Shown here one piece after another: positions 11,221 through 24,113 of a stretch of DNA of 64,000 nt; positions within the stretch are counted from its first letter, which is position 1, and each line of letters starts with the position of its first letter. This stretch comes from Perilla frutescens (taxonomy: Eukaryota; Streptophyta; Magnoliopsida; Lamiales; Lamiaceae). The stretch is from positions 28,572,001 through 28,636,000 of the forward strand of contig BRKX01000003.1 in assembly GCA_026008535.1 (NCBI GenBank), read 5' to 3'. The position numbers and the translations under genes were made by a program. Below the pieces are notes generated by a model. That model worked only from the letters and a program-made list of their open reading frames with translations, was not told where the DNA came from and did no database searches.

Positions 11221-12958
11221 ATATACTTTTGAATTTTTGCGAACTAGAACTTGAATTCAAATTTTTATTTTATTTTATAGACTTAATAAATTAATTTTCA
11301 ACTAATTATAATTTTAACAAGTTGGGGTTTGAAACTCAATTATATAGTCATGATTAAAATATCCATAAACCACCGAGATTAAAATAACGCACTCTTAATT
11401 CCTTCATTTCCTCCTCTTTATTTAAGCAATTTTCTTTTTCTTAATTACGAACATTTTTATAAGTCTGAGAATTTTACTGATTCTCTCTCTTTCCTTAATA
11501 TTTTTAATTTTACACATGTGACATTACAATCATAAACATGGTAGAAAGATGGAGAATAATTGTCATACGATCTCATTTGCTCGTGAAATGCTCAAAAGAT
11601 TTTGGAATGCTTTTTTTATTAAAATTAATTAAGTGTGCCGTTTTAGAAGTTTTTTTTTTTTGAAAAGTAAATGATGTTTTAATTAGAGTTTTTTAGTTGG
11701 CTTTTGTTCCTTGTGTTATCCATCAAGTGATCAAGACAGTCTAAAGACCACTGACATGGAGTATATTGATCTTCCCTGCTGATTTAAGGGTGAGAGACGG
11801 AAATTCGATACCCAATTTCTATTTTGCCAACTCAAAACATAAAAAATAAAAATGAAAATTTCTACAAGCCACTCTAAAAGAACACTTTTTGTATAAATAT
11901 GAAGAGCAAATTACTCATCTATCTCATCAAATTTAAATGTAGCTCTTCCAACGGTTCATAGGTTGAATGAATCATACAATTAATTGCCGATGATTCCGAT
12001 CATGAGTTTAAAAATAAAGTATACTAGTGTGGATTAATTTGTGGAGTGTATCAAGGTAGCTATACCATTAAAATATTATAAGCATATGAGTTTGGATATC
12101 ACTCTTCTAGGGAATATATTCAAATTGAATAATAATTTATTAATACTCACATTGAGTGAACAAGATTAAATTTTGAAAGTATTCTTAATCGAAAATGACA
12201 TTGAAAAATCCCATTTAACAAAAGTAACAAGATAAGCTAATTTATTCGTAGAACAACCTTTGTCTTTGGAGCATAGCATTTTGATGGGCTTATGCCTAAA
12301 CAGTAATTAACTGATAACAAGAATCAATTGAAATCAACGGAAATCATGCAAGTACATGCTATACTTGCATCATTTTATTTGCTCAAAAATAATATAGTTC
12401 CAATTGATTTCAATCATGCAGGAAAAAAACTTAATTTCAATTGGGTGATAATGTGAAAAATGTTATAATTGGAGATACATTTAAAAAAAATTGTGTGAAA
12501 AATCAAGTGGGGAGATAATGTGAAAAATGGTGTAATTGGGCAAATTAAACAGAAGAGACAAATCACATTGCAAACTAACCACTTCAAACCATATACAACA
12601 GAAGTGCAAACCACACATATGCAATAGCGGAAATTAGGTGTGAGCATCAGAAAAGATAAACTACACTACAAACCACACATGAAGTAGACATGAGGTGTGA
12701 CAGGCTTACACCTAGCGGTGTTTGTGAGATTCGCTTATGCGACACACCTAGCAATGTTAGTGGGATTTAAATTTGAGACATTTAACCTCAAACTTACACC
12801 ACTTAACCCCTAGGTCATCGGGACAATTTATTTTTTTTTTTTTTCATACTTCTTATTTTCAAGAATATACTCTAATTCAGAAACTGTCCGAATATTGACC
12901 ACAAACTAGTGGTCCTGCTAAAGTAAGTACAATTTCAATTTTTTTCCTTTTATTCTAA
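11221..12958. other. AT-rich intergenic, no gene seen
   Basis: No ORF, splice pattern or RNA gene I can support. Bases 12690-12830 contain weak box-B-like motifs (minus strand, ttaaatccca) that hint at an old tRNA-derived SINE, too degraded to call. Confidence 0.6.
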
Positions 12959-12990
12959 CTAGCATATCACCCGTGCGATGCACGGTTATT
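12959..12990 (-). mobile_element. Helitron 3' terminus
   Basis: Read on the minus strand, a perfect 6-bp stem hairpin (CCGTGC-atc-GCACGG, 12971-12985) is followed 8 nt later by CTAG (12959-12962) and then a T. A hairpin just before CTRR and insertion next to T is the Helitron 3' signature. The 5' end should lie at higher coordinates on the minus strand; I could not find a convincing TC start, so the element length is unknown. Confidence 0.6.
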
Positions 12991-15185
12991 AAATATTATA
13001 TTCTATTATCATAATGTATATATATAATATAAGATATTTATCATAAATACAAAAATAATTATATCAATTAAAAATTTAAAATTATAGAAGTTATATTTTG
13101 ATTCCAAATTGTATATAGATAAATAAATATATTTGCTACTAATAAAATAAATGAAAATAGTTTCTTATACACGTAGTGGTATATGAATTATTATTATATT
13201 CATCACACATTCAAATTTTTAAACGACTACATCTTTTGACCTGGAAATAACAACATAAAGTTAACTCTGATTGAAAATAGATTTCTTCATTAAAAGTCCC
13301 ATGTGAGACGTGGTACTAATTAATAAATAGACATATTGGATAGCTGATATTCCAACAATTTAGAAAAAATATATACAAAGAAAATTAAAGATGTACATTA
13401 ATAAATCATCTATAAGAAAAAAAAATCTAAAATTAATGAGTAAAAAATCCGAACATCTTCCATACATTTCCAATTATGTGGATCATTCGGTAGTAATCTC
13501 GCATCATAGTGCACGAGAAAGCTACAATCATGGAGGGGCGTTTACCCTTGCATTTGTAAAAATATGACAGACAATATTGGAAATTCTATATAAATATCAA
13601 GTAATAGACAAAGAATAAATTTCAAAACATCCACAACTTATTTAAAAGTAAAAAAAAAAAAGTGTTCGTGTTGCAAATTTTAACCAACAAATAAGAATCT
13701 CAATCACTTGTCTTAGTAAGAAACAATTTTTTACAATAAATAAATAAATAAAATAAAATAAATAGCCACATTCCCTCCAATAACCATAATAAACGAATTG
13801 AATTAATTGCAAATTAAACACGAACCGAATCAATTTACATTAAATATTTATTTCCTTTCACCTAGAATTCTTCATATGAGCCATTATTCTTAGTGATTCA
13901 GTACGCTCGTCGCTGGTGCACATACCGATTAAAAAATATTTAACCTTGGAAAGTTAGTGATCGACCGATGTATATTACACCATTAGAATGGATTAATTTT
14001 TAAGGTCGTGACTTGTCCACGGTGCAACAATGTTTTTCATTCTTATTTCATTTCTATATCTTATTCATATTTTAACCAATAATAAGATCCAATCATATAT
14101 ATTATTGATGAGAAAATTCACATTTCATAGCATAAATAATATTTCACAATTTTACCAAATATTAATAAAAATTCACAGAGAGCTAAAAATTATTAATCCA
14201 AATAACATGAAGTCCCACCAAAATATAAATAATGAAACTGAGAAAAGTCTAGCATTTGCAAATAGCTTCCCCAACAATTAATTAATTAGTCTTTTTTTTT
14301 TGCTAAACAATTTGTTGATAATTAACTAATCAAATACCCACACACACTTTCCCTAATCTATTAAGGACATTCAAACATTTGAAACTCTTATGTAAAATTT
14401 TCAGAATTCACCTAACATGACTATATATTATCCAAATTTAACTCGCAATATAAGTAAATCTTGGATTGAGAGTATATGTAGTAATTGGACTGACCAATTT
14501 GTAATATTGAACTTGTAGGGGTAGTTAAAATTAACATGAGAGAAAATGTTATAATAAGATTAACATAATTCAATTTATATATAATTTTAAAAAATAAAGA
14601 AATGAAATCCAAAATAAAATTATTTAGCTTGAAAAATAAATTAATATAATGTAGTTTTTTAATTGGTTATCATAACTTGCAACAAAAGCAATCACCTTCT
14701 TAAAAATAATTTTTCCCCATAATTTCAATGAAAAATATATAATTTTAAGCAAAAAAATAAAATGAAATTTATGTTGGGGTTAAGATAATTATATAGAAAA
14801 TAAATGTATTCTTATGATCGAGTTTGTTTGGTTTTACAAATATTAAATATAATTTTTTTAAAATATTGGTACATGTTGCATGCATCTGTAAGACATGATC
14901 GAGAAAAATTAATTTTACTATTAGATATATTATAATAATGGAACATTGTAATCTGTATTGTTTTAGCTTATAATCCACCCAATTAGTCTTAATACATCTA
15001 TATGGTGAATCTATATATTATACAAATTTATTTGTTGGGGTAATCCATTTTAAATGTACGACTTAATATTACAATTATGATAAATTTATAGTATAATATA
15101 TCAATGTAATCTCTCCATGTGTGTTTAACCATAAATTTTAGTGTCATTATTTAAGGGATTTTTTTTTTTTTTTTTTTTGTTTTTT
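12991..15185. other. AT-rich intergenic, possibly Helitron body
   Basis: No coding sequence found. Some of this may be the body of the minus-strand Helitron whose 3' end is at 12959. A poly-T run of about 24 lies near 15157-15181. Confidence 0.45.
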
Positions 15186-15431
15186 GCAACTGAGCTTATA
15201 AATATATTGAAATCAATTATAGAATCTTTAAGAAATATTTATCTAGAATTAAGAATAATTTTACATACACATAATTAGGGTATTATAAAATATTCTAAGG
15301 AAAATTGCAACTTACCTTATACAGTATATAATGAAATCAATTATCGAGTATTTAAGAAATATTTATCCGTAATTAAAAATAATTATATATACACATAATT
15401 AGATAATCATAAAATAGTCTAAAGAAAATTT
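15186..15431. repeat. Diverged tandem duplication, ~121-124-bp unit
   Basis: Two adjacent copies, about 15186-15306 and 15307-15431, share gcaact at the start, then gaaatcaattat, aagaaatatttatc and acacataatta. They differ by scattered substitutions. No coding potential. Confidence 0.7.
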
Positions 15432-18400
15432 TAGTCGGGTTTTATAGTATTGATTTTATGTAAATTATAACAACTACTAAATTAAATGAATAATTTATTA
15501 TTAAATTAAATAATGAGATCTTTTAATACTATATAATTAATTTTTAAAACAAAAAAATCAAATAGATGGGAAGAGACGTACTTTTGTGTTTGATGTATGA
15601 AACATTGCATTACTTAATATATATTATAAAGATAAAGATTATGGTACACAATTATATAGAATAGATTTAGTTTCAAATTAAGATTATGTTTTAATTCATT
15701 ATTAATTAACTACATTCTACCTAATACTATATATGTTTGTATAGATGTTAAATTAAAATGATGCGTATTATATGTGTTATTATATATTTTATGGAATCAA
15801 CAACATATTTTGTTATTGTTTCTATGATTAATTGATTTTTTATGGATTTAGGAAAACAATTATTCTCAATTGATTGCATGTTATTTATGGAAATTATTAG
15901 ATATATTTTTGAAAAATTGTTTACTAATAACTTATTTTGATTTCATATTAAATATTTATATATTTAGAAATATATTTTGAGCGGGAAAATTTATGATTTC
16001 TATTTTAAGCGACTATCTTACTTTTAGATAATATATAGATTTAGATAAATTAATTGTATCCATGTTTTTCCAAGAAGAAAAAGGTTACAAATAATTGCCA
16101 TGCCACATGCATAAAATTGAGGGAGGATAACATGATTTTTTTAGTGGTTTCATTTTATTTCAGATGAATTAAATGATTAATATGATTCGAATGAAGATAT
16201 AATTTATTTTTTATTGTAATTTCTAACACTATAGTGTTACAGCTTTTAATATGCACACATTGATGTGCTCCGCCGTCCAAATAAAAGGAAAAAAAAGACA
16301 AAAAACAACAAGAAGAACTTTCCTTTAGCATTGAAAGACTGGACAAGTAAAAGATGAGTTGAGATATGTTGGCTGTGTACTTCAATTTTTGTACAGTGTA
16401 AAAGATTTTTAGATTTTGGATGAATGATTCTGACAATTCCTAAGTCAAAATTGAAACTGTTACGAGGTCTTTCAATGTTGTTCCATGATTTTGTTACACA
16501 TGGGACCATGTTTTTCTTTTGTATTAAATTGATATGTGTGTGTGTGTGTGTGTTCATTTGGATGTATCATTTACAAACATAATTTATTATTATTATTTGT
16601 AAATTACATGTTTCTCACGGAGAAAATTCAGTGGAATATCTATTTTCTCTGTCTTTGTTTTACTTTAATTTTATGTTTTATTCTCTCACTATATTATTGA
16701 TATGATGACAATTAACCTTATAAAACATACGTAGTTTGGAAACTTTGGATTGATGAAACGGGATAAATAGTAGAAAAAAATCGTGCAATTGTCTGGTGCT
16801 TAATCGTCATTTTATTAAAAATGATTAAAACATAACTTCCAATAATTTGTTGTGGTAATGATACACGTATCTTATAACCAACGTACCAAATTTAAAAGGT
16901 GGTAGAACTAGTTATATGCCACACATAAATTAATGATGTTGTAAATACTTTCTAAATTGAATCATTTAGTGCGTGCTTGGGATTAGTTGACAAAAATATA
17001 AAAATGAAAAATAAATGAAAGCCTAACTATGAAGAATGTAATTGTTATTTACTTTTCATATCTATTTGAGATACGTATCGTGGCACAAGTATCTCATAAG
17101 AAAGAAAGAACCTAATGAATGATGGAGTATATATTTGCACATATATAACGTTTGAGGTTGGAAATTGTTAATGAAGATATATATATCCTCAACTAAATTC
17201 ATGAGAAACAAAATCCATATCCGCTTCTTATGCTTTTAATTAATTGTATTGTGAATAGTTGGAGGAATGTAGTCCGTGGCCTTAAATATGCTACACCAGC
17301 CTAACTCACACTATCAATGGTTCATATTTTTTCATGGGTTCTAATTTAATCTCCTTAGGTTTTTGGATTCACTGCTTTAGGAAACCCTACTCAAAATGGA
17401 TGATAGTTGGTGTAGAATCTATCTTCTTCGAATAAAATGGATCATTAAAGTAGAATTATATTAGCGTTACTAATTAAATTGAGTAACTTGTACGTTAAGA
17501 AAATTTTGGATATTCTTTTGCTTTAATAATTGATTGATCAGGTATCAAACTTTCCCACAATTTTATTTTATCATATATATATTTAATGGGAGGAGTTTGA
17601 AGTGAAAGTCGATTTAAAGAATAGAAAACTAATTACCGATTGAAAAGATTCTTAAAGTAGAATTGGAATCGTTATTTGCGTTTCTTTTGTATCCTACAGC
17701 TAATATTTTCATGCTCTTTTCGTGAAAAGCTAAATTTTCTGTAAATATTTTTTTATCATAAAAGTAAAAGTAATTTAATAATCCAAAACATGATATATTC
17801 CCCGAATAAAATGGGACAAGAAATAAATAACACTCCTTTCCTTTCCTTTCCATCCCAAATATTTAATCTAGTATTCTATTTTGAGGCGTCCAATTATATA
17901 GGATTTTAGTATTATATTTGATATTTAATTTCATAGTAATTTACAAATCTGGCATGAAATGATTAAGTCGCAGGTATGCATTACAAAACTAACCACTTTG
18001 AATAGACTGCAAATACACTAGTCTATTAAATGTCAATTACCTTAACCTTTTGTAACAGATCCAAATTCCAACATAAGTAAGATCTTTTAGCTACTCAACT
18101 TATTAGATCGTTGAGGATGACCAAATGGTGAGTAAAATAGAGACGTCTTGAGTTCGAGACTCGACTATTCCCTTCCCCCAACTCAAAAGAGAAATATGCT
18201 CGACCCATTACAAGTAATGGATCTTACTCCTTACATTTAACTTGTACCAACCGTCTTATAAGTGTAGACCAAATATGTCTTTAACCGTACCCAACTTTGG
18301 CGGGTCGCACCAATTTCATCCGCACATACACAATTCCTTTATAGCTAAGCTAAACCTTATGTGATGAAGTCTCAGAAAAAATGTTCATGCACGTGGTTAA

Positions 18401-18729
18401 ACTTTGAACAAAAAACTGCTTTTATCGGGAAAGAACTACACGATAAGTGAAGTGCACAAATGTCTTTCAATTGTGAAAACTAAACTGATAGCCTGAAACT
18501 GCATCAACAAAAGAAGGGGAGCGAATGATTGCCTACACCACAAAAACCATTTACAGAGAAAATTAAGCCAGACCTGCCATCCCAAAAGAAGTTTTCAACC
18601 TGTCTACACGAACACTGCCAGCAAAATTCAGAGGTCTAGTCTTCTGGAGACGTATATGTCCCAGGCTAATCGAGTTCCCGCAATTGTCAATTCCATAGAA
18701 CTGTACAAAATTTCACAGTGATTGAGTCA
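15432..18729. other. AT-rich intergenic, no gene seen
   Basis: Short chance ORFs only. A (GT)n run is at about 16535-16552. Bases 18105-18200 contain gagttcgagactcga, similar to a tRNA box B, which may be a SINE remnant. The 3' end region of the YrdC gene begins near the right boundary. Confidence 0.6.
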
Positions 18730-20557
18730 TTACCATTTACGTTTCACGGGGGTTGGGTTATCTTCGTTTACTGGAGAATCTTCATCTTCTGCAACCATCC
18801 ATGGTTGTTTAGGACCCTGACAAATTGAAAAAAGGAAGGAACAATTCATGGTCAGTTAACTAATAAAAGCAGCTAATGGTTCCAATAGATGGACAAAAGA
18901 TGGAACATCTTGCTCCGTGATTATAAGTAAAGCAGCTTTCTACCATAACAAAATTGTTAATGGTAAACAAACTCTTCGAGGGCACCACCACTGAACTAAG
19001 ATATTCCATTCCATATATTAAATCTAATTTAGCTGCACCTTTAATTCTAGATTTTATGCATTAGTTTCACATTCAAGTTAGTTTTATATAAACATTGATA
19101 GCCACCACTCTTCAGCCAAGCAGCAACTTAATTAGGATGCAATGCCTTGCTATATCAGAAGCCAGTTTCAAATCTCGAGGTTTCTAACCATTAGAAGAGG
19201 AGAGGAAAGGTTCTCAGTCCCTCAAACCTTATCTAAACCCCCTAATGATGCAGAGATAATAATCATAATTCATACATTGGAGTACCGTACCCAAGCATAA
19301 TGTTAAACTCCGTGGCTCTTGCGATCATTTTCTTTTCCTTGGGCTCTAATACTCATGAATTCAAATACAGGACAAAATTTCCATACAAGCACTGATATTA
19401 CCATTTGCATAAACTATAATTTTGATCAGAAACCTCAAACCTACATGAGCATAACATATATTTTACCTTTCCTTGCCGTATAATTCGAGGTGAATTCCCA
19501 GTCATGTCCACTACAGTAGACGGCTCAGCAAGTCTAGTACCAGCAGCAACAACAAAGTCAAGTCCCTAGATCAATGTTAGGGAAAAACAAATAAGAAGTT
19601 ATCACATGGAGAAAACATGTAGAAACATGATTAGAATTCTGAAAGCTCAATAGACTGGAACAAAGCTGGAGCAGATAAGCCAAAATTGCCAGCAGTAAGA
19701 CAGCACTCAACATCAATATACCTGTTATATGTATTATATTATATCCAGAAAACAAGCAACACAAAAGCATTTCTACAAAATATAGTCTGAAGTGTCTTTA
19801 AACAAAGATGGATATAGAAAAACATACAATACAAAATAGAACTAAATAATAAAGTGCTGGAAGAAGATGTAGTACCTCTGGTCCATATACATCAGCTATT
19901 ATGACTGGATCTAATATCCATTCATCCTCCTTTGGTGACCTGACGCTGTAGGTACAACAGAAAAAAAAAAATCCTCCAGCATAAGCATACTCAACAAATG
20001 GTAATAATATACGTGATTTGTAACAAATATTTATCCATTCCAGGAAAGAAACCGCTTTGAATCCTCCATTTATCACACAAATAAACCTTAATGTATGTGC
20101 GAATGTATATAAATAATGTGCGTGTACTAGTGTGTGTGTGTGTTACGATGTCCCACATCGACTCCACATGAAAGTGTGGAAGGGCATATAAGTAGGGTCA
20201 ACCCTTTACCTTTGACCATGGTTTTGGGTTAAGTTAGGGCTCCCTATCTTATATGCCTAACAATTTGGTCCGACTTGACTGCCGGATTCGGGCGAGCTGC
20301 AGAGAGGGGCTACCCGATCGTGGGCCCATGGGTTTCCACCCGGTTGTGGGCCCAAGGGGGTTTGCCACCTGGAAGTGGGCCTTGGTGTGGGTTGCCACCC
20401 AGCGTGTGCCGTCCGGTTTGAAAGGGGGTGAATTGTTATGATATCCCACATCGATTCCACATGAAAGTGTGGAAGCGCATATAAGCGGGGGTCAACCCTT
20501 TACCTCTGACATGGTTTTGGGTTAAGTTGGGGTTCCCTATCTTATATGCCTAACAAT

Positions 20558-20624
<67 letters not shown>

Positions 20625-22376
20625 CCCAAAAAATGTGAGGACATAGGAGACAACAACAAGATTAAGGACTTCGATTAAATCTAGTGATACAGCCTACCTA
20701 GTAGATATTAAAGGCGCATCCATTTTCTCCAGTATAGCCTTGCACACAGCATCATCTGGAATGCGAACTCCTACATTCTTTCTTGATGTATACTTGGAAG
20801 ATGTAGTCCCATATCGTATACACTCTTTTGGCAGTGCTTTACTAGCAGTCAAAATGAAAGTATACTGTTACAGGAAGAAGTACAATTACTTTTTCAAATC
20901 TTCAATTGGAAAAGGAGAACTCATCAAACCTAGATACAATGCATATTAGCGCACACTGTTCTCGATTTGGAAACATTTCAGTACTACAGATAGTTTGTAA
21001 TAGCAAGAAGACAGTATAACCAGTGAGACTTACTGGACCAGGCAGGCAATGTTTAACAGCTCGAAAGGTGTTTGCAAGACCTTGGCCATTGCCACGAGGA
21101 AATCCAGTAGTATACGTGTCAATGTCTTTGAAGGAGCAACATAATATACTAAGAGGCTGCAAAACTGACATGAAATCAGCACGCATAGATAACACATGTA
21201 CAGAACCAAAAGCTAAATACACTCAAATTAATGAACTGTGACCCCAATTTCGATGGCGATGCCAAAGGGCTAATCAGGTGACTTGTGAGGGTAATCGATT
21301 ATGGGATTCAGCCTGAACTGCTACTTGCCTTTGAAGGTTCTATATCTTTTATTCTGAAAAAAAAAACCTTTCTGTCACCGAAAATATGAAATCAAAGGAA
21401 TATAACTGTAATCATTTACTTGACAACTTGTATAAGAAAAGCAACGTTACCTACCTACGCAGACGTTCAATGGCTGAGCTGTTTCTCAAATCACAAACTA
21501 TTGCATACCTATCAATTAACAAAAATGGAATCAGATGGAATTCGAGTTTTCTTTAGTCGGGTATGATCCTCTAAAACATACATATGGTATAGAACCTTAA
21601 GAAATGACATTATATGAGTAGGCCAAATACTGTAAACTTAACCAATAAATAACGAACCAAATTCAAACCAAGTTCGCATCATTTCTCCAATCAGAAATAA
21701 GAAGTTGTCAAGCAGAAGCATGTGCTTCTTACTTCGCAACATTACCCATAATGCACCACAGAAATCAACAAATTATAACCAAAAGTGCTAATTATTTGCA
21801 TAATTTTAACTTAAAAAATTACATGTGTAATTCATGATTGCTAATTTGATATGCTTGTGATCCTGCATGATTTAATTTCAGCATTCCACAAATATCATTA
21901 ACACGCCACAATTGTATTAACTACACAAAAGAATTAAACTCCCAAATATTAATGGGAGGGTAAAAAAAAAGCCAAAGAGGAGAAATTGACATACACAGTA
22001 TCAGTAGGAATAACTCCAACAGCTCCTTCTTTCAAGAGCTCAACGATCGGATCCAATTTCCAGGAGTCCGACCCGAAAGGATCAACTTCAACGTACAGTA
22101 ATCCATCCTCCTGAAACGGAGAAAGAGTAAGGCACTAGAAAATAGGCAATTTTTTTCACTAATTTTAAAGAGTGGCAGAATCGAAACCTTAGTGAAGCGA
22201 GGAGTAGAGTATTTTAGGCGTTTAGGGCTCCTCTTAACAACTGCGAGCGTAACGAACCGACGAGAAATGCTTGAAGTAGAGAGAGAATATATGCGGCAGG
22301 GGCTCGGATTGGGCGACCGTCGGAACGAGAGCGGCGCTGCGGCGGCTCCGCCGAGGCGTCCCATTTCCACCGCCAT
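18730..22376 (-). CDS. YrdC/SUA5-domain protein, probably organelle-targeted
   Basis: Complete gene, 9 coding exons on the minus strand: 22188-22376, 21995-22110, 21455-21508, 21329-21353, 21034-21156, 20698-20864, 19876-19945, 19467-19565 and 18730-18816. They sum to 930 nt (309 codons plus stop). Residues 1-63 are Ser/Arg-rich with few acids, as in a plastid or mitochondrial transit peptide. The YrdC fold follows, with GVIPTDTVYA at about 95-104, KPLSIL near 128-133 and the later RSPKEDEW and MTGNSPRIIRQGKGPKQPWM segments typical of the plant family. Family members make threonylcarbamoyl-AMP for tRNA t6A; this plant subgroup differs from bacterial TsaC in the usual STSAN region (STSVRS here), so the activity is inferred. 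Intron 4 has a GC donor (AAG/gcaagt). A TRIM lies in intron 6 and a Harbinger element 80 bp upstream of the ATG. Confidence 0.92.
20141..20555 (+). mobile_element. TRIM (terminal-repeat retrotransposon in miniature)
   Basis: Two 122-bp direct repeats, 20141-20262 and 20434-20555, both begin TGTTA(C/T)GAT and end CCTAACA, with roughly 10 differences. The 171-bp interior is GC-rich, begins with a PBS-like tggtccgac and ends with a purine tract gaaagggggtgaa before the 3' repeat. No coding capacity. It sits inside a (GT)n microsatellite, so the target duplication is ambiguous (gtgtg left, atgtg right). It lies in intron 6 of the YrdC-domain gene. Orientation follows the PPT. Confidence 0.85.
20556..20621. 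repeat. (GT)n(GA)n microsatellite
   Basis: About 12 GT units followed by about 20 GA units, directly 3' of the TRIM. With the (GT)n left of the TRIM it shows the element landed in a dinucleotide tract. Confidence 0.95.
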
Positions 22377-22934
22377 TCTCCCAAGCTAATCAAAATGGAG
22401 CTGAGAAAATATTATTTTTGGAATATTAGCGGGAGTTTTCCGGATATTTCATTTACGCTATCCCCAACAGTTTTTACGAGAGAATACAATTAACTCTACA
22501 CTACTGATACAATTAACTCTACACTACTGTATAGTTAAAATTACAGATTTTTAATTTTCATCTCCAACAATATCACTCTACATTTCACCTTACAATAAAA
22601 TATTCCCTTTTTGTACTATTTACTATTGATTTAATTTTTTTATCGAATTATTTAATTGAATATGATTATATATATATATATATATAAATATATATTAATA
22701 TTTTTGCTCATTATTTTTTTATTTTTAATTAATATATAATTAAATTTTATTTTTATTTTACAAAAATTAAAAGGTTCATATAAAAACAATCAATTTATTC
22801 AAAATAAAATACAACATTTCATAATAGATCATTTAATAAAAACATAAATTACATGTCATAACAATTATATCTCTGAATTTGAAAACTCCTCTCACAAATA
22901 ATCAATCAAAGGTGATAATGCACCTTTCTTAAAT

Positions 22935-23190
22935 ATGATGCATTCTACACTTAATCTTCTACACCTAATCTTCTGCACCTAATTTTCTACACGTAATTAT
23001 TCTGCACCTAATCTTCTGCACATAATCTTCTACACCTAACTATTTTGTACCTAATCTTCCACACCTAATCTTCTACATCTAACTATTTTGTACCTAACCT
23101 TTTACACCTAACTTTCTACACCTAACTATTCTGCACCTAACCTTCTACGCCTAACTTTCTACACCTAACCATTCTCTCTCAATTCTATAA
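22935..23190. repeat. Short-unit minisatellite, left arm of Harbinger element
   Basis: About 15 imperfect units of the kind ttctacacctaa or ttctgcacctaa in tandem, upstream of the ORF1 copy. The right arm carries the mirror image at about 24765-25040. Confidence 0.85.
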
Positions 23191-23266
23191 ATATATCCAT
23201 CAATCTACACAATCTTCCACACCTAAATTCTTCTACATTATACACTATCTTCTACACCTCAATTCT

Positions 23267-23906
23267 ATGGCTGCTAATAGAGCTAACAATTACATTGCTG
23301 ATGAAGATATACATCTTTGTCAGGTGTATATAGATGTATCTCAAGATCCAATACACGGTAAAAATCAAAAACTTTGGAGTCGTGTTACGCTGGTCTATAA
23401 CAGCTCCCACCCATCTCCATCCATTCCGAATAGACCTCAAAGATCCATTGATACGCGTATGCATATCATCCTCGCTGCTATATCCAAATTGCAAGGATGC
23501 ATACAACAAGTCGAACTTTTTAAACCTGAGTGATGCATCGGAATATGATATTGTAAGTTGTCATTATTATATTTGTATTATTTATCTTATTAGTTTCTAA
23601 AATGTTTGATTCATTATGCAGATGATGCGTGCAAAAGATATGCTGAAACTAGACCCAAAATATCCAAAGGGTTTCAAGTTCGATCACGTGTGGAACATGA
23701 TGAAAGATATGGTGAAATTTGATTGCCAGAAATCATGCGTAGAAAGACATCCATCTCAACCAGGTACGCCGGTGTCTAATTCTCCAATATCACTTTATGG
23801 ATTATCTACATTTAATCTCAATTTAAGTAGTGATGGCAGTGGTAGTGGACTTTCACCAAAACGTCCAATGTGTGTTAAAAAATCTAAAATGAAAAAAAAA
23901 GAGTGA
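23267..23906 (+). pseudogene. Harbinger ORF1 (Myb/SANT-like DNA-binding), left-arm copy, broken
   Basis: The frame from the ATG at 23267 contains ADEDIHLCQVYIDVS and a run of conserved hydrophobic positions typical of the trihelix/Myb-like accessory protein (ORF1) of plant PIF/Harbinger transposons, often annotated as NAM-associated or GST-T3-like. ORF1 normally binds the TIR and helps the transposase. The frame shifts near 23515, where the conserved SDASEYD segment is in another frame. An intron with gtaagt donor and gcag acceptor (about 23556-23621) leads to the next exon starting MMRAKDML. It stops at 23904-23906 after a run of nine A, where the family's coiled C terminus continues out of frame. 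Two frameshifts make it non-functional. Confidence 0.75.
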
Positions 23907-24113
23907 AGACTTGTCTGTTGTTGTTGAAGAAATTAGAGAAAATAGTAAAAAACTTCAACAATTATTTGAGACTTCATCTGCAAAAAAAGACCGCGATATG
24001 GAGATACAATTGAGAAGGATAGAAGCTCAACGGTAAGCTACTGAAGTAAGAAAATGGGAAGTAGAAAACCAAATTTTAATGCTTGGGCCCTCCTTAGAAA
24101 TCGTATTTGTATC

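Noticed and set aside
12690..12830. tRNA-derived SINE on the minus strand
   Set aside because: Only loosely similar internal promoter motifs, no definable ends.
18105..18200. tRNA-derived SINE
   Set aside because: A box-B-like motif is visible but no clear box A, tail or target duplication.
20249..20460. Three overlapping ORFs with WxP-like repeats
   Set aside because: They are frames through the GC-rich interior of the TRIM; no PBS-to-PPT coding gene is expected.
20141..20555. Cassandra-type TRIM carrying 5S rRNA promoter sequence
   Set aside because: I see no 5S A-box or C-box like sequence in the LTR.
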